From Adiantum capillus-veneris (Eukaryota > Streptophyta > Polypodiopsida > Polypodiales > Pteridaceae), in the NCBI GenBank assembly GCA_014529385.2, contig CM043964.1, positions 105,751,087 through 105,815,086 of the forward strand: 64,000 bases of DNA. The letters run 5' to 3'. A program made the translations under genes and the position numbers. Positions 19,640 to 32,365 of the stretch are shown in pieces (the stretch's first letter is position 1; every line of letters begins with the position of its first letter). The notes under the pieces were generated by a model, which worked only from the letters and a program-made list of their open reading frames with translations, did no database searches and was not told where the DNA came from.

Positions 19640-20567
19640 GATTAGAAACTCACAAACTCATAGCGAAAGGTGTCGAAGCCTCCGCTGCCAAGATGAGATG
19701 TCCCCCTAGTCATCTGTCGTACCTGCGCGGTCTCACGCTGTTGTCTGAACTGCGTGGCCGCTGTCCGCTCATCCTCCCTGATCTACAGCCACGTCTCCTG
19801 TGGGATGCCCGAAGGCTTCGGCAAGCCGGTCCTGAAAGCCTTCCGAGCTGCATCTCGTCGATGTTTGATGGTGTCCCATGCAACACCCTTGATCCACCGC
19901 GCCGAAACAACGGAAGAACCCGGAGCAGACTGGTACTCTCTCAGGATGGTCTCCACTATGTAAGTGACTTTTTCCTTTTCTTGCTGATCCCAAGACGTCA
20001 GAATGCTGGTCGAAAACTGCAGCTCCACGAGCTGGCGAATCCGCTGTCGCATCTCAGTCCCAACTCTATCCATGTCAACAGAACCATCTCCCCGTACAGT
20101 ATAGAGCTTGGAGGCACTAGGATCGTGTGCCCCTCAAGGTGTCCAAGGTGTATCAAGAGGTGTGTCGAGAGGTGTGCCTGGGTAAGACGGGGGTCGTGAG
20201 CGAGGAGGGGTCGAAGCATCTGTGGACCCTCCTCCACAACAACCACCACCTCCACCTGACGATCGCCGAGATCGGCGAGTGTGCCTGTGCTGTGGAGATG
20301 AGGACGTACCCGCCTCTGCCCCACCCCTAGGTGTCGAAGCGGCCGTGATGGGAGAAGAAGGCGTCGTACCCATAGGCATCCTGAACCCCGTAGGCATCCC
20401 CCCCTAGGCGTCGGACCCTCAGGTGTGAAGCCCGGAGGCGTAGTACCCGTGCCTCTGGCTACCCAGTACTGAGAAGCCTCTACCATCTGAGCAGGCGTCA
20501 TCCGTGTAACGAAGCCCATGAATGCATCTGCACTCATGGAAGCGGGATCTAGAATCTCGTTTGCCAT
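19640..20567 (-). pseudogene. CACTA second ORF (Transposase_24 / TNPA-like), damaged
   Basis: Starts at ATG 20567 shortly after a splice-acceptor-like TTTGTGCAG, so an upstream exon is likely. The N-terminal 50 residues (ANEILDPASMSADAFMGF) are followed by a frame change into a Pro/Ser/Gly-rich linker with a repeated TPLD. A helical domain comes next (TEMRQRIRQLVELQFSTSI; WIKGVAWDTIKHRRDAARKA; GIPQETWL). A TAG follows ETWL, yet the same frame continues with IREDERTAATQFRQQR and a HLGSGGFDTF-like motif, recalling the H-GGS-F signature of this plant transposase-associated family. One stop and at least one frameshift make it a pseudogene. Its presumed role is binding the subterminal motifs. Confidence 0.65.
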
Positions 20568-20674
20568 ACTAAAGTCCTGCACAAAGAAAGTAAAATAAAG
20601 CGTCAGAAAACAGTTGTTTAAATTAACTTTAAGCTTAATTTTAAATCAAAGTCTTCACACAAACACTTACAAGC

Positions 20675-22367
20675 CTAAGCCTCAACGAGTGAGGCATCAT
20701 CAATAAGATCTTGCACCATATCATCGTCTATCTCTAATTGCAAACATAACTCTGCCCCAACTCGTTCTGGCAGATTGTCTTCATCCATTGCATCTTCATC
20801 TACAAGTGTCAATTCTGGCTGGTCTAGGTCATCCCTCGTATATCTGTCAGCTTCCTCTGCCATACCTTCGTCCATCTCATCTAATGTCACAGTAGTATGG
20901 ACGTCGTCTGACTGACTTTCCTCTTGGAGATCTTGCCCTTCAAATGCTTGTTTATTTCTTAGAGCAACCTGAACCACAAACCACCATTGTCGCTCTCGAG
21001 AGTCCGGTACAAAGACCACTTGCTCGCAATGTTCGGGGAGAGCAAATGTGTCACTCGCATCTGTCCAAGTCATTGTAGAATCTATTTGCTCTTGTACATG
21101 TATAGGACGACATTCGACGCGACCAAGCTGGCCTTCACGCAAGTGATGGTCATCTGGAAGATAACGGTGGTGGCCTTGATAAATCGTCTTTCGAAGAGAG
21201 GTAGAATAGCGCACATCCAAAGACTGCCCGCAAATTGGACATGCATTGTATCCCGAAGTTGTTAGTCCTGCATATATCAAAGCATGAATCAGGCCAAGGC
21301 AAAGGGCTTGCGAATAGCGAGAATTTTGTAAATCAATAACCATTACCAGAAGCTTCTCTGTATCCTGGCCAATCATGCATAGTCCACATAAGAAGTCCAT
21401 GGATCCTTGCATGCTGTTGTCCTACTGGTTCAACCGCATCTGCTATGTCGATCCCATGCCATAACTCCTAGAGCTTGTCAACTAGTGGAGCTAGATAAAC
21501 ATCCATGTTTTTTGCTTTGAACTTACCAGGTACAATCAAGCTTAAAATCAAATGACCCTTCTTGATAGCAAGCCACGGCGAGAGGTTGTAATTGATAAGG
21601 CACACAGGCCAAGTGCTCCATGACGAGCTTCTCAAGCCAAATGGATTGACTCCATCCATTGCCATGCCCAAACGCAAATTGCGTGGTTCACTCTTAAAAT
21701 GTGACCAAGTATCTTCAATGTGCCTCCAAGCCTTCGAATCAGCCGGGAGAAGTTGCTCCTGCAATAACCTGTTTAAGCCACATTAAATTAAAATTAAAGC
21801 TCTCCGAGCACATCACCGTTGCAATCGGAAAATCTCTTTTGTAAATTACGTACCTAAACAAAGTAGTGACGCTTGCATCTGACCACCCGTACACTGACTG
21901 AAGATTCAAAAACACCAGACAAGTACGAAGCACATATATTTTGGCGCCTTCATAGATTGGTTGGCGTGCCAACTTTCTCAACATGTCTTCAGGAGATAGG
22001 CGCACGGCTTTTGGTGCTGCTTCGTTCGCGTTCTCCTCGCTTGTCTGGAAGAAGGCATCCAGCATCTCCTCCATGCCGTCGTCTTCTGTCTGTAAGCCCT
22101 TTTCTGCTTCTATCCGTGGTTCTATATTGGTCGGACCTTCACACATAATATTTTTTTTCTCTCTCTCTTAGATGTAGGTGTCATGTCGTGGAAATCAATG
22201 CCCGTTTCGTAGTAGTCGTATCGCAGATTCTGTACGATTTCTCTAGCAAACTCTCCGTACTTGTGCACATGCTCATTACATATCCTACGCTTGCGCAGGA
22301 TTTGATACTTGTAGAGCGTGCACGAGCATGCAATATTTTCCTCCATGTTAGTTGATGACGTTGCCAT
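20675..22367 (-). pseudogene. TNP2-like CACTA transposase, internally deleted
   Basis: Order on the minus strand: ATG at 22367, an N-terminal CxC/HxxKYG region, a frameshift near 22155 in a T-run next to a CT tract, an acidic segment and a YGWSDASVTTLF block. Then comes the strongly conserved TNP2 block (21758-21468) with EPRNLRLGMAMDGVNPFG, WSTWPVCLINYNLSPWL and DVYLAPLVDKL. A TAG follows at 21470-21468, but the frame continues as ELWHGIDIADA. A GT-AG intron at 21346-21268 then joins exactly in frame to YNACPICGQSL and HRYLPDDHHLR. After that the sequence jumps to the family's C-terminal QVVFVPDSRERQWWFVV block and an acidic tail ending at 20675. Several hundred residues between these blocks, and about 80 before EPRNLRL, are missing. 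A catalytically competent protein is not possible. Confidence 0.85.
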
Positions 22368-22396
22368 CTACAATGATTATGAATGTTGTTTTAATA

Positions 22397-22412
22397 TATA
22401 TATATATATATA
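22397..22412. repeat. (TA)n microsatellite upstream of the TNP2 gene
   Basis: Short TA run just upstream (minus strand) of the TNP2 ATG. Confidence 0.8.
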
Positions 22413-22639
22413 CTCCTCACAATGTAAACTACCTCGCATTCTCTAGTCTTGCCCAATCTCCGTATACCTCGGTCCAGGGGTGTACGGAGATCAGGACCAC
22501 CGGGTCAAAATCTCATCTTTATTGGTCAAATCCTATATGGGTAGACACATACGTGCACTCCCAGGTGTACATGGCAATGCATGTAGCAGGCAAAACCCCT
22601 TTGCCTCTCTTAGTTCCATAGTTTCTTCTTTGTCTACGT

Positions 22640-23613
<974 letters not shown>

Positions 23614-23719
23614 AAGAGAGAGGGGTTGGTGAGGGCGGAGATGGACATAACACCTGCGCAGCAGGTTTGGGCCAAGACCCGAGCAGGCGAAAATGGCCCC
23701 TGCGCGCGGGTTTCGCTTT

Positions 23720-23904
23720 TTTCTCCCAAATTTTTTGGCGTCGATATACGCGTCGCTATACGCGTGGAAAATAAAGCCTTTCCACGCGTATATCGACGCA
23801 CATTGCGATGTGTATAGCGACGTCCGCTAATGTCGTCGATATACGCGTGGAAAGGCATGGCCGTCGATATAGGCGCGTCGATATCTTCATTTAGTGTTGT
23901 AGTG
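23720..23904. repeat. Right CACTA terminus and subterminal array
   Basis: Contains at least six GTCGATATACGCG or complementary blocks, two CTTTCCACGCG or CGCGTGGAAAG palindromic partners, and ends TTGTAGTG at 23904. Confidence 0.85.
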
Positions 23905-23907
23905 TAC

Positions 23908-24207
23908 AAGGGGATTGAACATACATTACACATCAAGTGTGAACGGTTAGGTTAGCAAAGTTGGTAAAAAATTAGTAAAAATTAGCATGAAATTAATACA
24001 ATTAGCATGGAAATGAAGCAAAAGTAGCAAGGGTTAGTGTGAAGTTAGTGAAATTGGGGGTTTGGGGTATTCATAACTAGCTTCAATTTCTTGCACAACA
24101 TCATCAAATCAAATCAAAATTGAGTTACACCCACTCAACAACCAATGAAACTAGTAGTGATATTACTCTATTCCAAACATCCTATACTCACTAGCTTAGG
24201 TTATCCA
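23908..24207 (-). other. L3 leader, right of the CACTA insertion
   Basis: 300 bp of AT-rich sequence (gttagcaaag, aattagcatg repeats) that connects directly to the L3 primer-binding site. No coding seen. Confidence 0.5.
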
Positions 24208-24227
24208 TCCCCGGCAATGGCGCCAAA
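24208..24227 (-). other. Primer-binding site of LTR element L3
   Basis: Minus strand TTTGGCGCCATTGCCGGGGA, one base different from the classic Athila-type site TTTGGCGCCGTTGCCGGGGA. It touches a TG-starting LTR at 24228. Confidence 0.85.
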
Positions 24228-25140
24228 TGTTGAGGGCAACCATAGCATATCCTAATCAACCCAAGACCAAAAAACACTTCAGTCCTAGGATCGGCAAACC
24301 GGCTATGGCATGGAAGCACGAGCATTGGATGTATTGAATGAGAGGATTCAAGAGTATGCTCATCCAATGCAATAGAGATTATCCATGAATCACTAACTCT
24401 AATTACATCATCAACCAAGCATCTCCTACACACATTAAGCCCACCAAAGTCCAATTTACCATAGACTAGAATCCCAAAGCACATTCTGAACAAGCACACA
24501 CTAATTGCATTGGTGTTAGCCTCTCCAATCACCACATGCTAACAATGTGCTTCATCAAAAGCTACACACGCAAGGTGAATGGTGCTAGAGTTTCATAAAA
24601 CCCATCCACACACAAGCAAACAATAGGGTACATACACTAATTACAAGATTAAGAATCAACCTAATTAGAGATGTTAAACATCACAAATGGAATGCTCATA
24701 GAAGGATAAGAGTGGTTAATAAGTAAGAAGTCATCACACACACTCAAATCTAGAATAATGAGAAAGGTGAAACTACCTCATGAAATAATGGAATAGAAGA
24801 ATGAGAAAGTAGAGATTAGATTAAGAATAGCTTCTCTAATTACAATGGATCAGCTCTAGCCTCTTAAGCATGGACATTAGGCTCAAGGTTAGGCCATCCA
24901 TAGAGTGAACACTCAAGAGAGAGAGAGAGAGAGAGAGAGCTCTCAAAAGTGGTTCCTAAAGAGTGGATACCCAAGAATGAAGCCTCCTTGCATAAAGGCT
25001 TCCTTATAAAGGCTTTCACCACAATCCCTTCTACTATGGGTTTAAGTTTGAGCCCTGTAGCTAGCATAAACAACTTTGAAACTCCCAATGAGCCCAAGAC
25101 CTTATACAAAGTGAGTAGGAAATATTATGTACATCCATAG
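24228..25140 (-). repeat. 5' LTR of L3 (outer end approximate)
   Basis: Begins TGTTGAGGGCAACCATAGC. Its partner LTR is not in the window, so the outer end near 25140 is an estimate. A GA tract lies at 24916-24939. Sequence style and the end nearest the primer-binding site (complement GCTATGG...CAACA) resemble the LTR of element E, suggesting related lineages. Confidence 0.5.
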
Positions 25141-25241
25141 CATATCTGTCGCTTGATGCATAATTGGTGTATCTTGTGTTAGCCGCTTCTAACAAGCGCA
25201 CCAACAATGGTTGCACATGCTGCAAGAGAAGGTAGATAAGT

Positions 25242-25583
25242 TTGGACAAATGCACATTGCTATTTATAGCTAATGGAGGATCAACTGGATCAAGACCTTT
25301 TTTTCAGCAAAGGGTTGCTCAAGGAGCACCTCAGCAACCTAAAGGACCTTTTTATAAGTGTGGTTGTGACCACGTGATGAGAGATTGTCCTCAGAATGAA
25401 ATCAAGGGTAAATGCATAAATTGCTCTGAGTGTGGGATCACTCATTTAGTTCTTGATTGCCCCAAGAACCCTAACAAAGGAGCAAAAGTAACATTGAATA
25501 TAATCGAGGCAATACCATCTAGTAGTGGATCAAAAAATAAAAATTTGATATTACTCCAGATGATCACAAGGGCCCAAGCTTAA
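25242..25583 (+). pseudogene. gag nucleocapsid fragment, same family as L1
   Basis: A 114-codon open stretch with two zinc-knuckle-like motifs: a shortened first one (KCGCDHVMRDC) and an enlarged second one (CINCSECGITHLVLDC). Then comes CPKNPNKGAKVTLN, an IPSSSGS segment and MITRAQA. The order and wording match the L1 nucleocapsid at 3170-3619 (CPKNTLNKGKTIVN, VIPSSSS, VITRAQAKKKK), so it is a second copy of the same gag family on the opposite strand. Neither flank continues recognisably as gag or pol. Confidence 0.75.
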
Positions 25584-26394
25584 AAAATGTCATTTGGATC
25601 TCATTTGGCACTTCTACTATCATTAGAGTGAAAGATAGACCGTACAGGAGACTTAGGCATTTTTCCCTTAGTTGCTTCTTGGCTTTAGAGTGACACTTTT
25701 CACCTCAGTGCATAGCCATTGGGGCATTGCATTCAACATTTACATGCACTAGTCGGGTTGGCTACATCCTCGAATTGACATATTTATGCTGGTTTGAGTT
25801 CTCGCTAGGCTACATCGTCCGATCGCCGCAATCCGCCAACAGATTGTAAATCATTAAGCCTACTTAAGAGGCTATTCTTTAATGAGGAATCCCAAAATTC
25901 AAGCAAATATCTCCGAACAAACACTTTTTTGAGAGACTTCGGACAAAATATGTGTGTAATTAATTCAAACTACATTTTACTATTATGATACTAAATGACT
26001 CTGGCTTAGGCAATGTTACGCGCATTCATATATTTGATCATCCCAAAACAAATTAAACAATAATAATTACAAAGCCCTTAGAACAAAAAATGTTTATGAA
26101 AACGTTCACACTAAGTTTTACAAAATAATTCACACGACATTCTTCTATTAAGATATTAAATGAGTTGACTTAGCCAATGTTGAGTGCATTCACACATCTG
26201 ATCACCCCAAAACACAAAAATTCAAGGAATCGCTCAAAATCAACGATAATTACAGCACCCTTAGACAAAAATATATTTTTGAAATATTTCACACTATGTT
26301 TTGTTAATATGACCCTGAGACAAAAGTAAACAACTTTGAACACTATTGTTAAATAGCTTGCATTGATCAACATCAAAATTGTAGCACCCCTAAG
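25584..26394. other. No supported gene; decayed repeat sequence
   Basis: Two diverged blocks share gacttagccaatgtt-like, cattcacacatctgatca-like and ccaaaaca text (about 25985-26060 and 26150-26225), suggesting an old tandem duplication of about 165 bp. Confidence 0.45.
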
Positions 26395-26665
26395 ATTTAT
26401 TATCTCGTGTTGGATATTTATTCATGGGCCCCCCAAATCCTGAAAGATTTCCACTTAGGACAAAGCTTCCTGGTGGATAAACTCATGGGCCATTTCAAAA
26501 AAATTGAAGCTTGCATTGATCAACATCAAAATTGCAAAACATCTACGATTCTCCAGCCTTTTATCTCGCACGTCTCCCAAAGTCTGAAAGAGTTCTACTT
26601 TGTTCAACGCTATCTAGTGAATAAACTCATGTTCTCTTTCATCCAACCTAAGCACCTAAAGAAAC
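26350..26665. repeat. 155-bp tandem duplication at the end of the MULE-like gene
   Basis: The block gcttgcattgatcaacatcaaaattg occurs at about 26350 and 26506. The coding copy (minus) HEFIH...LNKVELFQTLGD is echoed by HEFIHQEALS.VEIFQDLGG. Confidence 0.7.
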
Positions 26666-29600
26666 ACATAATATAAATGCCTGCATGGTATATATCAAAG
26701 CTTCTTCTCTCGCTTCTGAAAATCCTCGCATGTACACCGTGGAAAATCAAACAACGTGATTGAGTAAGTTACCCCCTTTGCCAATGACCCCTCTATATTA
26801 ATGTAGAATATATGTGATTCATTATATACAATTATTACTTCTTTCACTAGTTTTGCTGACATGGTCCTTCCCAAGTCAATATTGCATTGGAACTCTTTGG
26901 TCAACTTAGATCTCCACTAAACAACTTTTCTCTCTTGATATTTTGGGCAAAAATCACTAGGTACTCTTCTCGGAGCACGAGTGTCCTTGCCATTTTTTAA
27001 AACCTCTTATGTGTCACGAAGCACAAATCCACAAGCTTGTAGATTATTTTCTTCTTGAAAAGTCAATGTTGTTCCCTTTTCCACGGGCCATACTCCGGGT
27101 GTTGCTCCAAGAGGTTCCACAACCATCTCATGGACATTCCATGTATGCATGTCATTGGTATTGCAAAACCAAAAAATTCCTTCTCTAACTCCACCTGGAT
27201 TTGAGTTTGAGCTAGGGTATTCCCTATGCCCCCAAAGCAAAGGACTGGCACTCCATTCTTTACATCCAAAGAATTGTCATTTATGAAGCAACCACATCGA
27301 TTTCTCTAATTAGCAACAACTCCAAAGCATGTGACCTTGGACCCCGGATCTGTTTGTCTTATTGCCCATATACTCTTGGCTATTCTCATCTCATGCCAAG
27401 AATTGGTTACAACACAAGCTTCATCTCTTCGCTATCAAGAACCACGGATCTCAATAGTTTTTGTGACAAATTTAGGTGTGTGGCTGTTCTCATCAAGTTG
27501 CACTTCTGCATCAACAAATATAGGTCTTTTCTTTCTAATGCTCTTCTCTCTTGCGGGATTTCTATTCATTTCAAGACTGGTGAAACCCATTTCCTCCATT
27601 GAAACATTAGCATAATCAGCAAGTTTCTTTGTAGTTGATGCACCGAAAGCATGATGCATAAAGTGCTCTACCAGGTTTTCTAAACCTGGTCCCACAAATG
27701 CATGGATACCTTTAAGATATGCATTATATTTTTCACTTTGTAGTACTACCATAGACATGTCAACACTAGTTGCCTTGTACAAGTTGAGATTTTTCTTATA
27801 GTTGATAGATGCTTGCATGCTTTGTCTCTGAAAGATTTGAATGAGGGATAAAAATACCGGATTCATCTTGGGATACAAATCTGGCCCCCCAATGTGACAC
27901 TCTTACATCCCACCAAGCCAGCCATGTTTCTAAACATGGAATCTCAATATGAATAGCATGACCAGTGTTCCAGAAGCGATGTACCTCTCCCTTGTAAATG
28001 TCAGCTTGATTCTTTGAAGGAGCACATTTCCACTTGCGACATTGGATTTTGCGCTCTTCTTGAGATGAAGGATGAATACACTTGGTTGCGTGTCGTATCA
28101 TCGACTACTCCCAATGAAAAGCACAAGATCTTTATTTCCCAGCTATGACTTTTTTGGCACCTTCAAAATAAATTGTGCAAATTGGAATCCAACTAGCATT
28201 GGCTTCATCATCCATAAAGCCTCTAAACTCTGGCTTTTCAAAACCTGCACCCTTGACAACCTTATTAAGCATTTTCCAAAATTCAATTTGAGCAAACTAG
28301 TTCTCTACTATTAACTCATAAGCAGCAATGGTCATTAACTCTTGCAAAAACGGGTCATAGACATGTTCTGACAGATAGGCCATCCAGTTTTGCTACAAGC
28401 CGGAGGCGTGGATTTCCCTGCAAAATACCCGAAATAGCATACTACAAACGATAAAACAGACTAATTGACATACCTGGCAACCACATAGATGCATAATCGC
28501 GAGATACACGTACAGAAGGAGATAGAGTGCGAGGGAGAGCAATAGGGCACGTGCAGACGCACCTCCTAGAAGGGAGTGCTACGCCGGCACGTGAGAGAGA
28601 AGAGAGGAGAAGGGAGAAGAAAGACACAAACACTGGGTGCAATCTCCCCCCGTGCAAGAGTGACCATTTCCCTCTTGCACGTATTTGTTTTATAGATTTC
28701 TTGAATGGTCAAATTGGTTACAAACTGGCCGGCCGGTCATAAATGGACAAAGCTCATAAAAGAGCACTTGAATAATAAAATGTACATGATTACAAATACA
28801 TTCGCATAGGCCAAGCTGAGTCTAGTCTTTTCCACCTATCAACTGCAATAAATAATAAAATGTCAATTCTATAACATACCTCTCTTGCAGGGAACTCCAC
28901 GCCTCCGGTTTGTAGCAAGTTTTACAATGAACATGATCAAAGTGGATCCACATTTTTTCAAGGTTTTTACCTAGCCTCATTCTATTAACCAAATCAGCCC
29001 CACTACCAGGACCTCTCACAGACATTTTCAAAACATGTGGTTGTTGATCTTTCCCAAGTTATCTTGGAGAAATCACACTTTGTATGTAAGGATATCTGCT
29101 TTTACTCTGAAGGTCAAGAACAACCTCCAAACCTCTAACATAAATGTTCTTTGACTTCTTTGCGATCTCCAAAGTTATTTCAATTCTTTGTTTATTTGAT
29201 AATTGAGTGATTGTATCCAAAAAGGCAGAAAATTCATCATCACCCATGGCAACTGAGATAGGCTCACCTTCAACAACTAATTTATCCATAATAATGTCAT
29301 GTGTTATCATGCACTCCAACTGCTTTGCAGTTGTGAATGGTTCGAGGGTAGCATGTTTCTTCAGTAGTGCACCAATTTCAACCTCTAATTATGCTCCACT
29401 TTCTCCTTCTCTACAAGGATGTTTATGTTCCCATAAATGAAGAACACATTTGGTGGCATACAATTTATCTCTTGGCAAACAATAGTAAATAACAGCAGGA
29501 CAAATGACGACACATTTTGGAGCCTAAGAGCAATGCATACAACTTAAAGATCCATATTCTTGAGATACTAGCCCACATGGTGGAGATTTAATTAATTGTC

Positions 29601-30400
29601 CTTTCCACTAAGATTCATTACAGATCTTGAGCCCACTATAGTATGGGTTGTCAACATTTGTATATTTGAGATGTCCAGAACAATTACTAAATCTCACAGC
29701 ACCCATAAATGAATCTGAACTACAAGTTACATACTTTGTCCACAAGTGACTATCATGTTGATGTTCCATCCCAATCATCCTAGATGAATTACCAAGTGTC
29801 GGAAGTTCATAACCAATATATCCATCATAATGAATAGGCAGCTCACTCACTTTGAAAATATCTCTTATACGACTAAGTGACTAAAACAAACTACTTTGGT
29901 TAGGCAATGCTTGGATCATTTCAATTGCACTAGTGATTGATTTAAAGGCTTCATCCAGTTCTAAATCTAAGCGGATAGGAGCTTTAAAGGTACCAACACT
30001 AAAATTGGTTACACAAACTTTGTAGAACTAAGAGTATTCATGGTCTAGAAAATAACCCTCTCCCCCTGTGCTTATTGGAATCTCTTCCAACTTCACGTGA
30101 TCACCTGATAATTGCAAAGGATGCACAATAAAAATTGCCTCCCCGAGCACAAAGTGTCTTTTGATGTTAGCTGTCAAAAGCTCAACATGTCTTTTATCTA
30201 ACATGATAACAAGATTCTTTTTTCTAGAAGGTCCATAAACAGTAACGTGTCTAGATATTGTCGTGCAAACAAACTTTGAAAAGGCCTTGTATGAATATTT
30301 TAAACCGCCCAATACAAAATCACAAGATTGACAAGAATAACTTTTTCTCGCGAGAGAAATTAATACAGATTGTCGCCCATCAATGTTGCATAATGAAGCT
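26395..30400 (-). pseudogene. MULE-like transposase with SWIM zinc finger, multi-exon, decayed
   Basis: Recognisable parts, 5' to 3' on the minus strand: a Cys-rich start (SYSCQSCDFVLGGLKYSYKAF, about 30340-30270), a long variable region (30312-28900), and KMWIHFDHVHCKTCYKPEAWSSLQ. An interruption at 28390-28918 follows. Then comes a transposase core, FWKMLNKVVKGAGF, FRGFMDDEANASWIPICTIYF and RSCAFHWE (about 28310-28080), resembling the D-rich FM-DEA and C-FHW motifs of MULE/SWIM proteins. After it lie ETWLAWWDVRVSHWG and SNLSETKHASI (about 27930), a linker, and finally a SWIM finger, RCTCEDFQKRE then, past one stop, CRHLYYVF. Several stops and frame changes are present. It would have cut and pasted its own element; terminal inverted repeats were not found. 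A domesticated gene is less likely given the decay. Confidence 0.65.
28390..28918. repeat. Inverted repeat pair bounding an insertion in the MULE-like gene
   Basis: Arms 28390-28422 and 28886-28918 are 33 bp each, with two mismatches. The right arm carries the sense codons CYKPEAWSSLQ of the transposase and the left arm is its reverse complement. Between them lie a TATA-like CTATAAAAC (minus strand, about 28692) and a perfect hairpin with 10-bp arms CGTGCAAGAG (28651-28660) and CTCTTGCACG (28672-28681). GT-AG-like sites sit next to both arms. Confidence 0.7.
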
Positions 30401-30575
30401 TGAATAAAGACTTAAAAAATATTTTTTAAGACCCATATTTAGCATAAGAGATTTTACTCATGATATTAGACCGTCGTCCACCAATGCTGCAGAATGGAGC
30501 TTTAATATAGACTTAAAGCATATTTTTTAAGACCCATATTTAGTATAAGAGATTTTACTCATGATATTTTTTGAA
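30363..30575. repeat. 111-bp tandem duplication
   Basis: The block attttttaagacccatattt begins at 30421 and again at 30532, with matching flanks on both sides (tcgcccatcaatg / tcgtccaccaatg upstream, ataagagattttactcatga downstream). Confidence 0.85.
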
Positions 30576-31374
30576 TCTCGATACGCCAAGGTGCCGAGTT
30601 TTAATTTATTATTATTAAAGAAGATTTTTCAAGTTGGTTTGTCCCTTTAATCATCCCCTTACTGTTCAAACCTTAAAATCTCTTTTGGAAAAGCACTGAG
30701 AGTTGTAAAGAAACCAGTAATGTGAATCGAAGGCTGCAGAAAGCAAAAGTTATGGAAGAACACCCTCCACCACAAGCCTCATGCAACATCGAGGTCATCT
30801 CGTCGTCATCCTCCTGCTCCTTGTTGAGGTCGGACTCCCCATGAGAGTTACACCTGCTAATATCTTCACTATATCCCTGTTTTAGTGAATAGGCATCTTT
30901 TCAAGAGAGCTGAACACATATGCGCCGGTGTAGAAGCCCTAAGCAAGATAGTTGTGCCTCAAGTGCTGAATTAAATGGTTATCAAATATGACAAACCAAT
31001 TGTGTAACAACAAATTAATATGCACCAAGAGCTCCGTGAAAACGAACTGAACCTGATATGCAATTGTCTAAAGCGTTGATAACCTATCGAACGAAACATT
31101 GTATACCTTGAATGTATTAACCCTTAACCCATCTGCGTCGATGGAGATCTATTTGGGCACTTTTTCTTTATGGTTATTGTTTGCTCCCTGTAATGTATAC
31201 TGGTTATTTTTGCATACTCTACGTCGGGGTGAGACTCATGCTTAGAGCTTATTATATATATGTAGTTGCCCTTCCTTTAGAGGTGAATTTGTTAAGGTTC
31301 CTCAAGTATAATCTTGCGAGTGTTTTCCCATATTGGAGTGTGATTCATTCAATAATTTGCAAGGAATATGCCTA
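30576..31374. other. No supported feature
   Basis: Mixed sequence without convincing coding or repeat structure; short frames only. Confidence 0.4.
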
Positions 31375-31595
31375 ATGAGATTCTCAGCATGCAGTTGGAT
31401 GTCCGTTGGTAGTTTTTTGCATTAAAGTTTGATATGCCTGAAAACAACAACCATCCATTCTTTGGTGACTACATAATGGATCCAATGGTTTTTGTTGATT
31501 TTTGGCCCATTGTCAAAAATTTTTAGTTGCAATTTGATTTAAGGAGTTCACTTCCAGTTGTGCTTTACAAGTGTGAGAAGGTGAGTGATGGCCAA
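31375..31595 (+). pseudogene. Coding-like remnant of unknown family
   Basis: One frame reads through about 70 codons with two in-frame stops: NEILSMQLDVRW, FFALKFDMPENNNHPFFGDY, IMDPMVFVDFWPIVKNF and LQFDLRSSLPVVLYKCEK. The last codon meets a good donor, GTGAGT. The even amino-acid composition suggests a former exon. I do not recognise it. It could belong with the acidic frame at 31734-32062. Confidence 0.35.
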
Positions 31596-31733
31596 GTTTA
31601 CCTTTATTTTTTTGTACTCTAATACCACCTTGAGTCACTTTGAGCTTATTTTCTAGAGGTCATCTATATCCCATCAATCCACAAACCAAGATTTTGATTT
31701 TTAGCTCAAGTAATACCCAAGAAATGACCATTT

Positions 31734-32062
31734 TTGCCTCTAATAAACTCGAGACCATTTTTGACTCTCCCCCATCTACTAATCTGGATAAGAAGAAGAC
31801 TAAGGAGACAGATTGATGAATCAAGTCCCACTATCAATCTTAGTGAGGAGGATAATTCTCATGATGATGAAGATAAGATGGGAGATGGAAAATTCAAAGA
31901 TGAGGAGGCCAACAGATCTATAGATGATGATTCAATTTCTCTCTTTGTTTATTTAGGAGCCATGGATTTATATTTAGATCATGCTGAATGTGGAGGTATT
32001 TTTGAAGATGACTCAAAAACATTTTCTATACTTTGTTCTATGAGTTTTGTTTTGTTGTGTTG

Positions 32063-32110
<48 letters not shown>

Positions 32111-32144
32111 AATCAAACATGTTAATTTATATTGTTTGGATTAA
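31734..32144 (+). CDS. Possible terminal exon with an acidic tail, unknown
   Basis: A 136-codon frame with a basic start (WIRRRLRRQID) and a strongly acidic middle (NLSEEDNSHDDEDKMGDGKF). It runs into a CT microsatellite at 32064-32104 that adds Ser/Leu repeats, and stops at about 32142. AATAAA follows at 32148. Low complexity makes this weak, and the true exon limits are unknown. Confidence 0.3.
32064..32104. repeat. (CT)n microsatellite
   Basis: Perfect CT run of about 40 bp. Confidence 0.95.
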
Positions 32145-32365
32145 TTCAATAAAGAGCAACGTTTCTAAATGTAAATTTCATTATATGTATGTGATTAATT
32201 TGGTGATTAAATGTCTACCACTTTTTTGTCTATTTTTTATAAAAATATCATGTTCTATAGACTTTGTTTTTCTAAAATATCATGCTCTATAAACTTTTTA
32301 AAAAGCAGTATCCAAATTTGGGCTTTTTTAGTTCCAAAGAATTATGTGTTATGGTAGAGATAATA

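Noticed and set aside
21759-21853. GT-AG intron in TNP2 between TTTAG/GTACGT and TTGCAG/GAGC
   Set aside because: Sites look canonical but the join is out of frame with the conserved block downstream, and about 80 family residues are missing there; a deletion scar is at least as likely.
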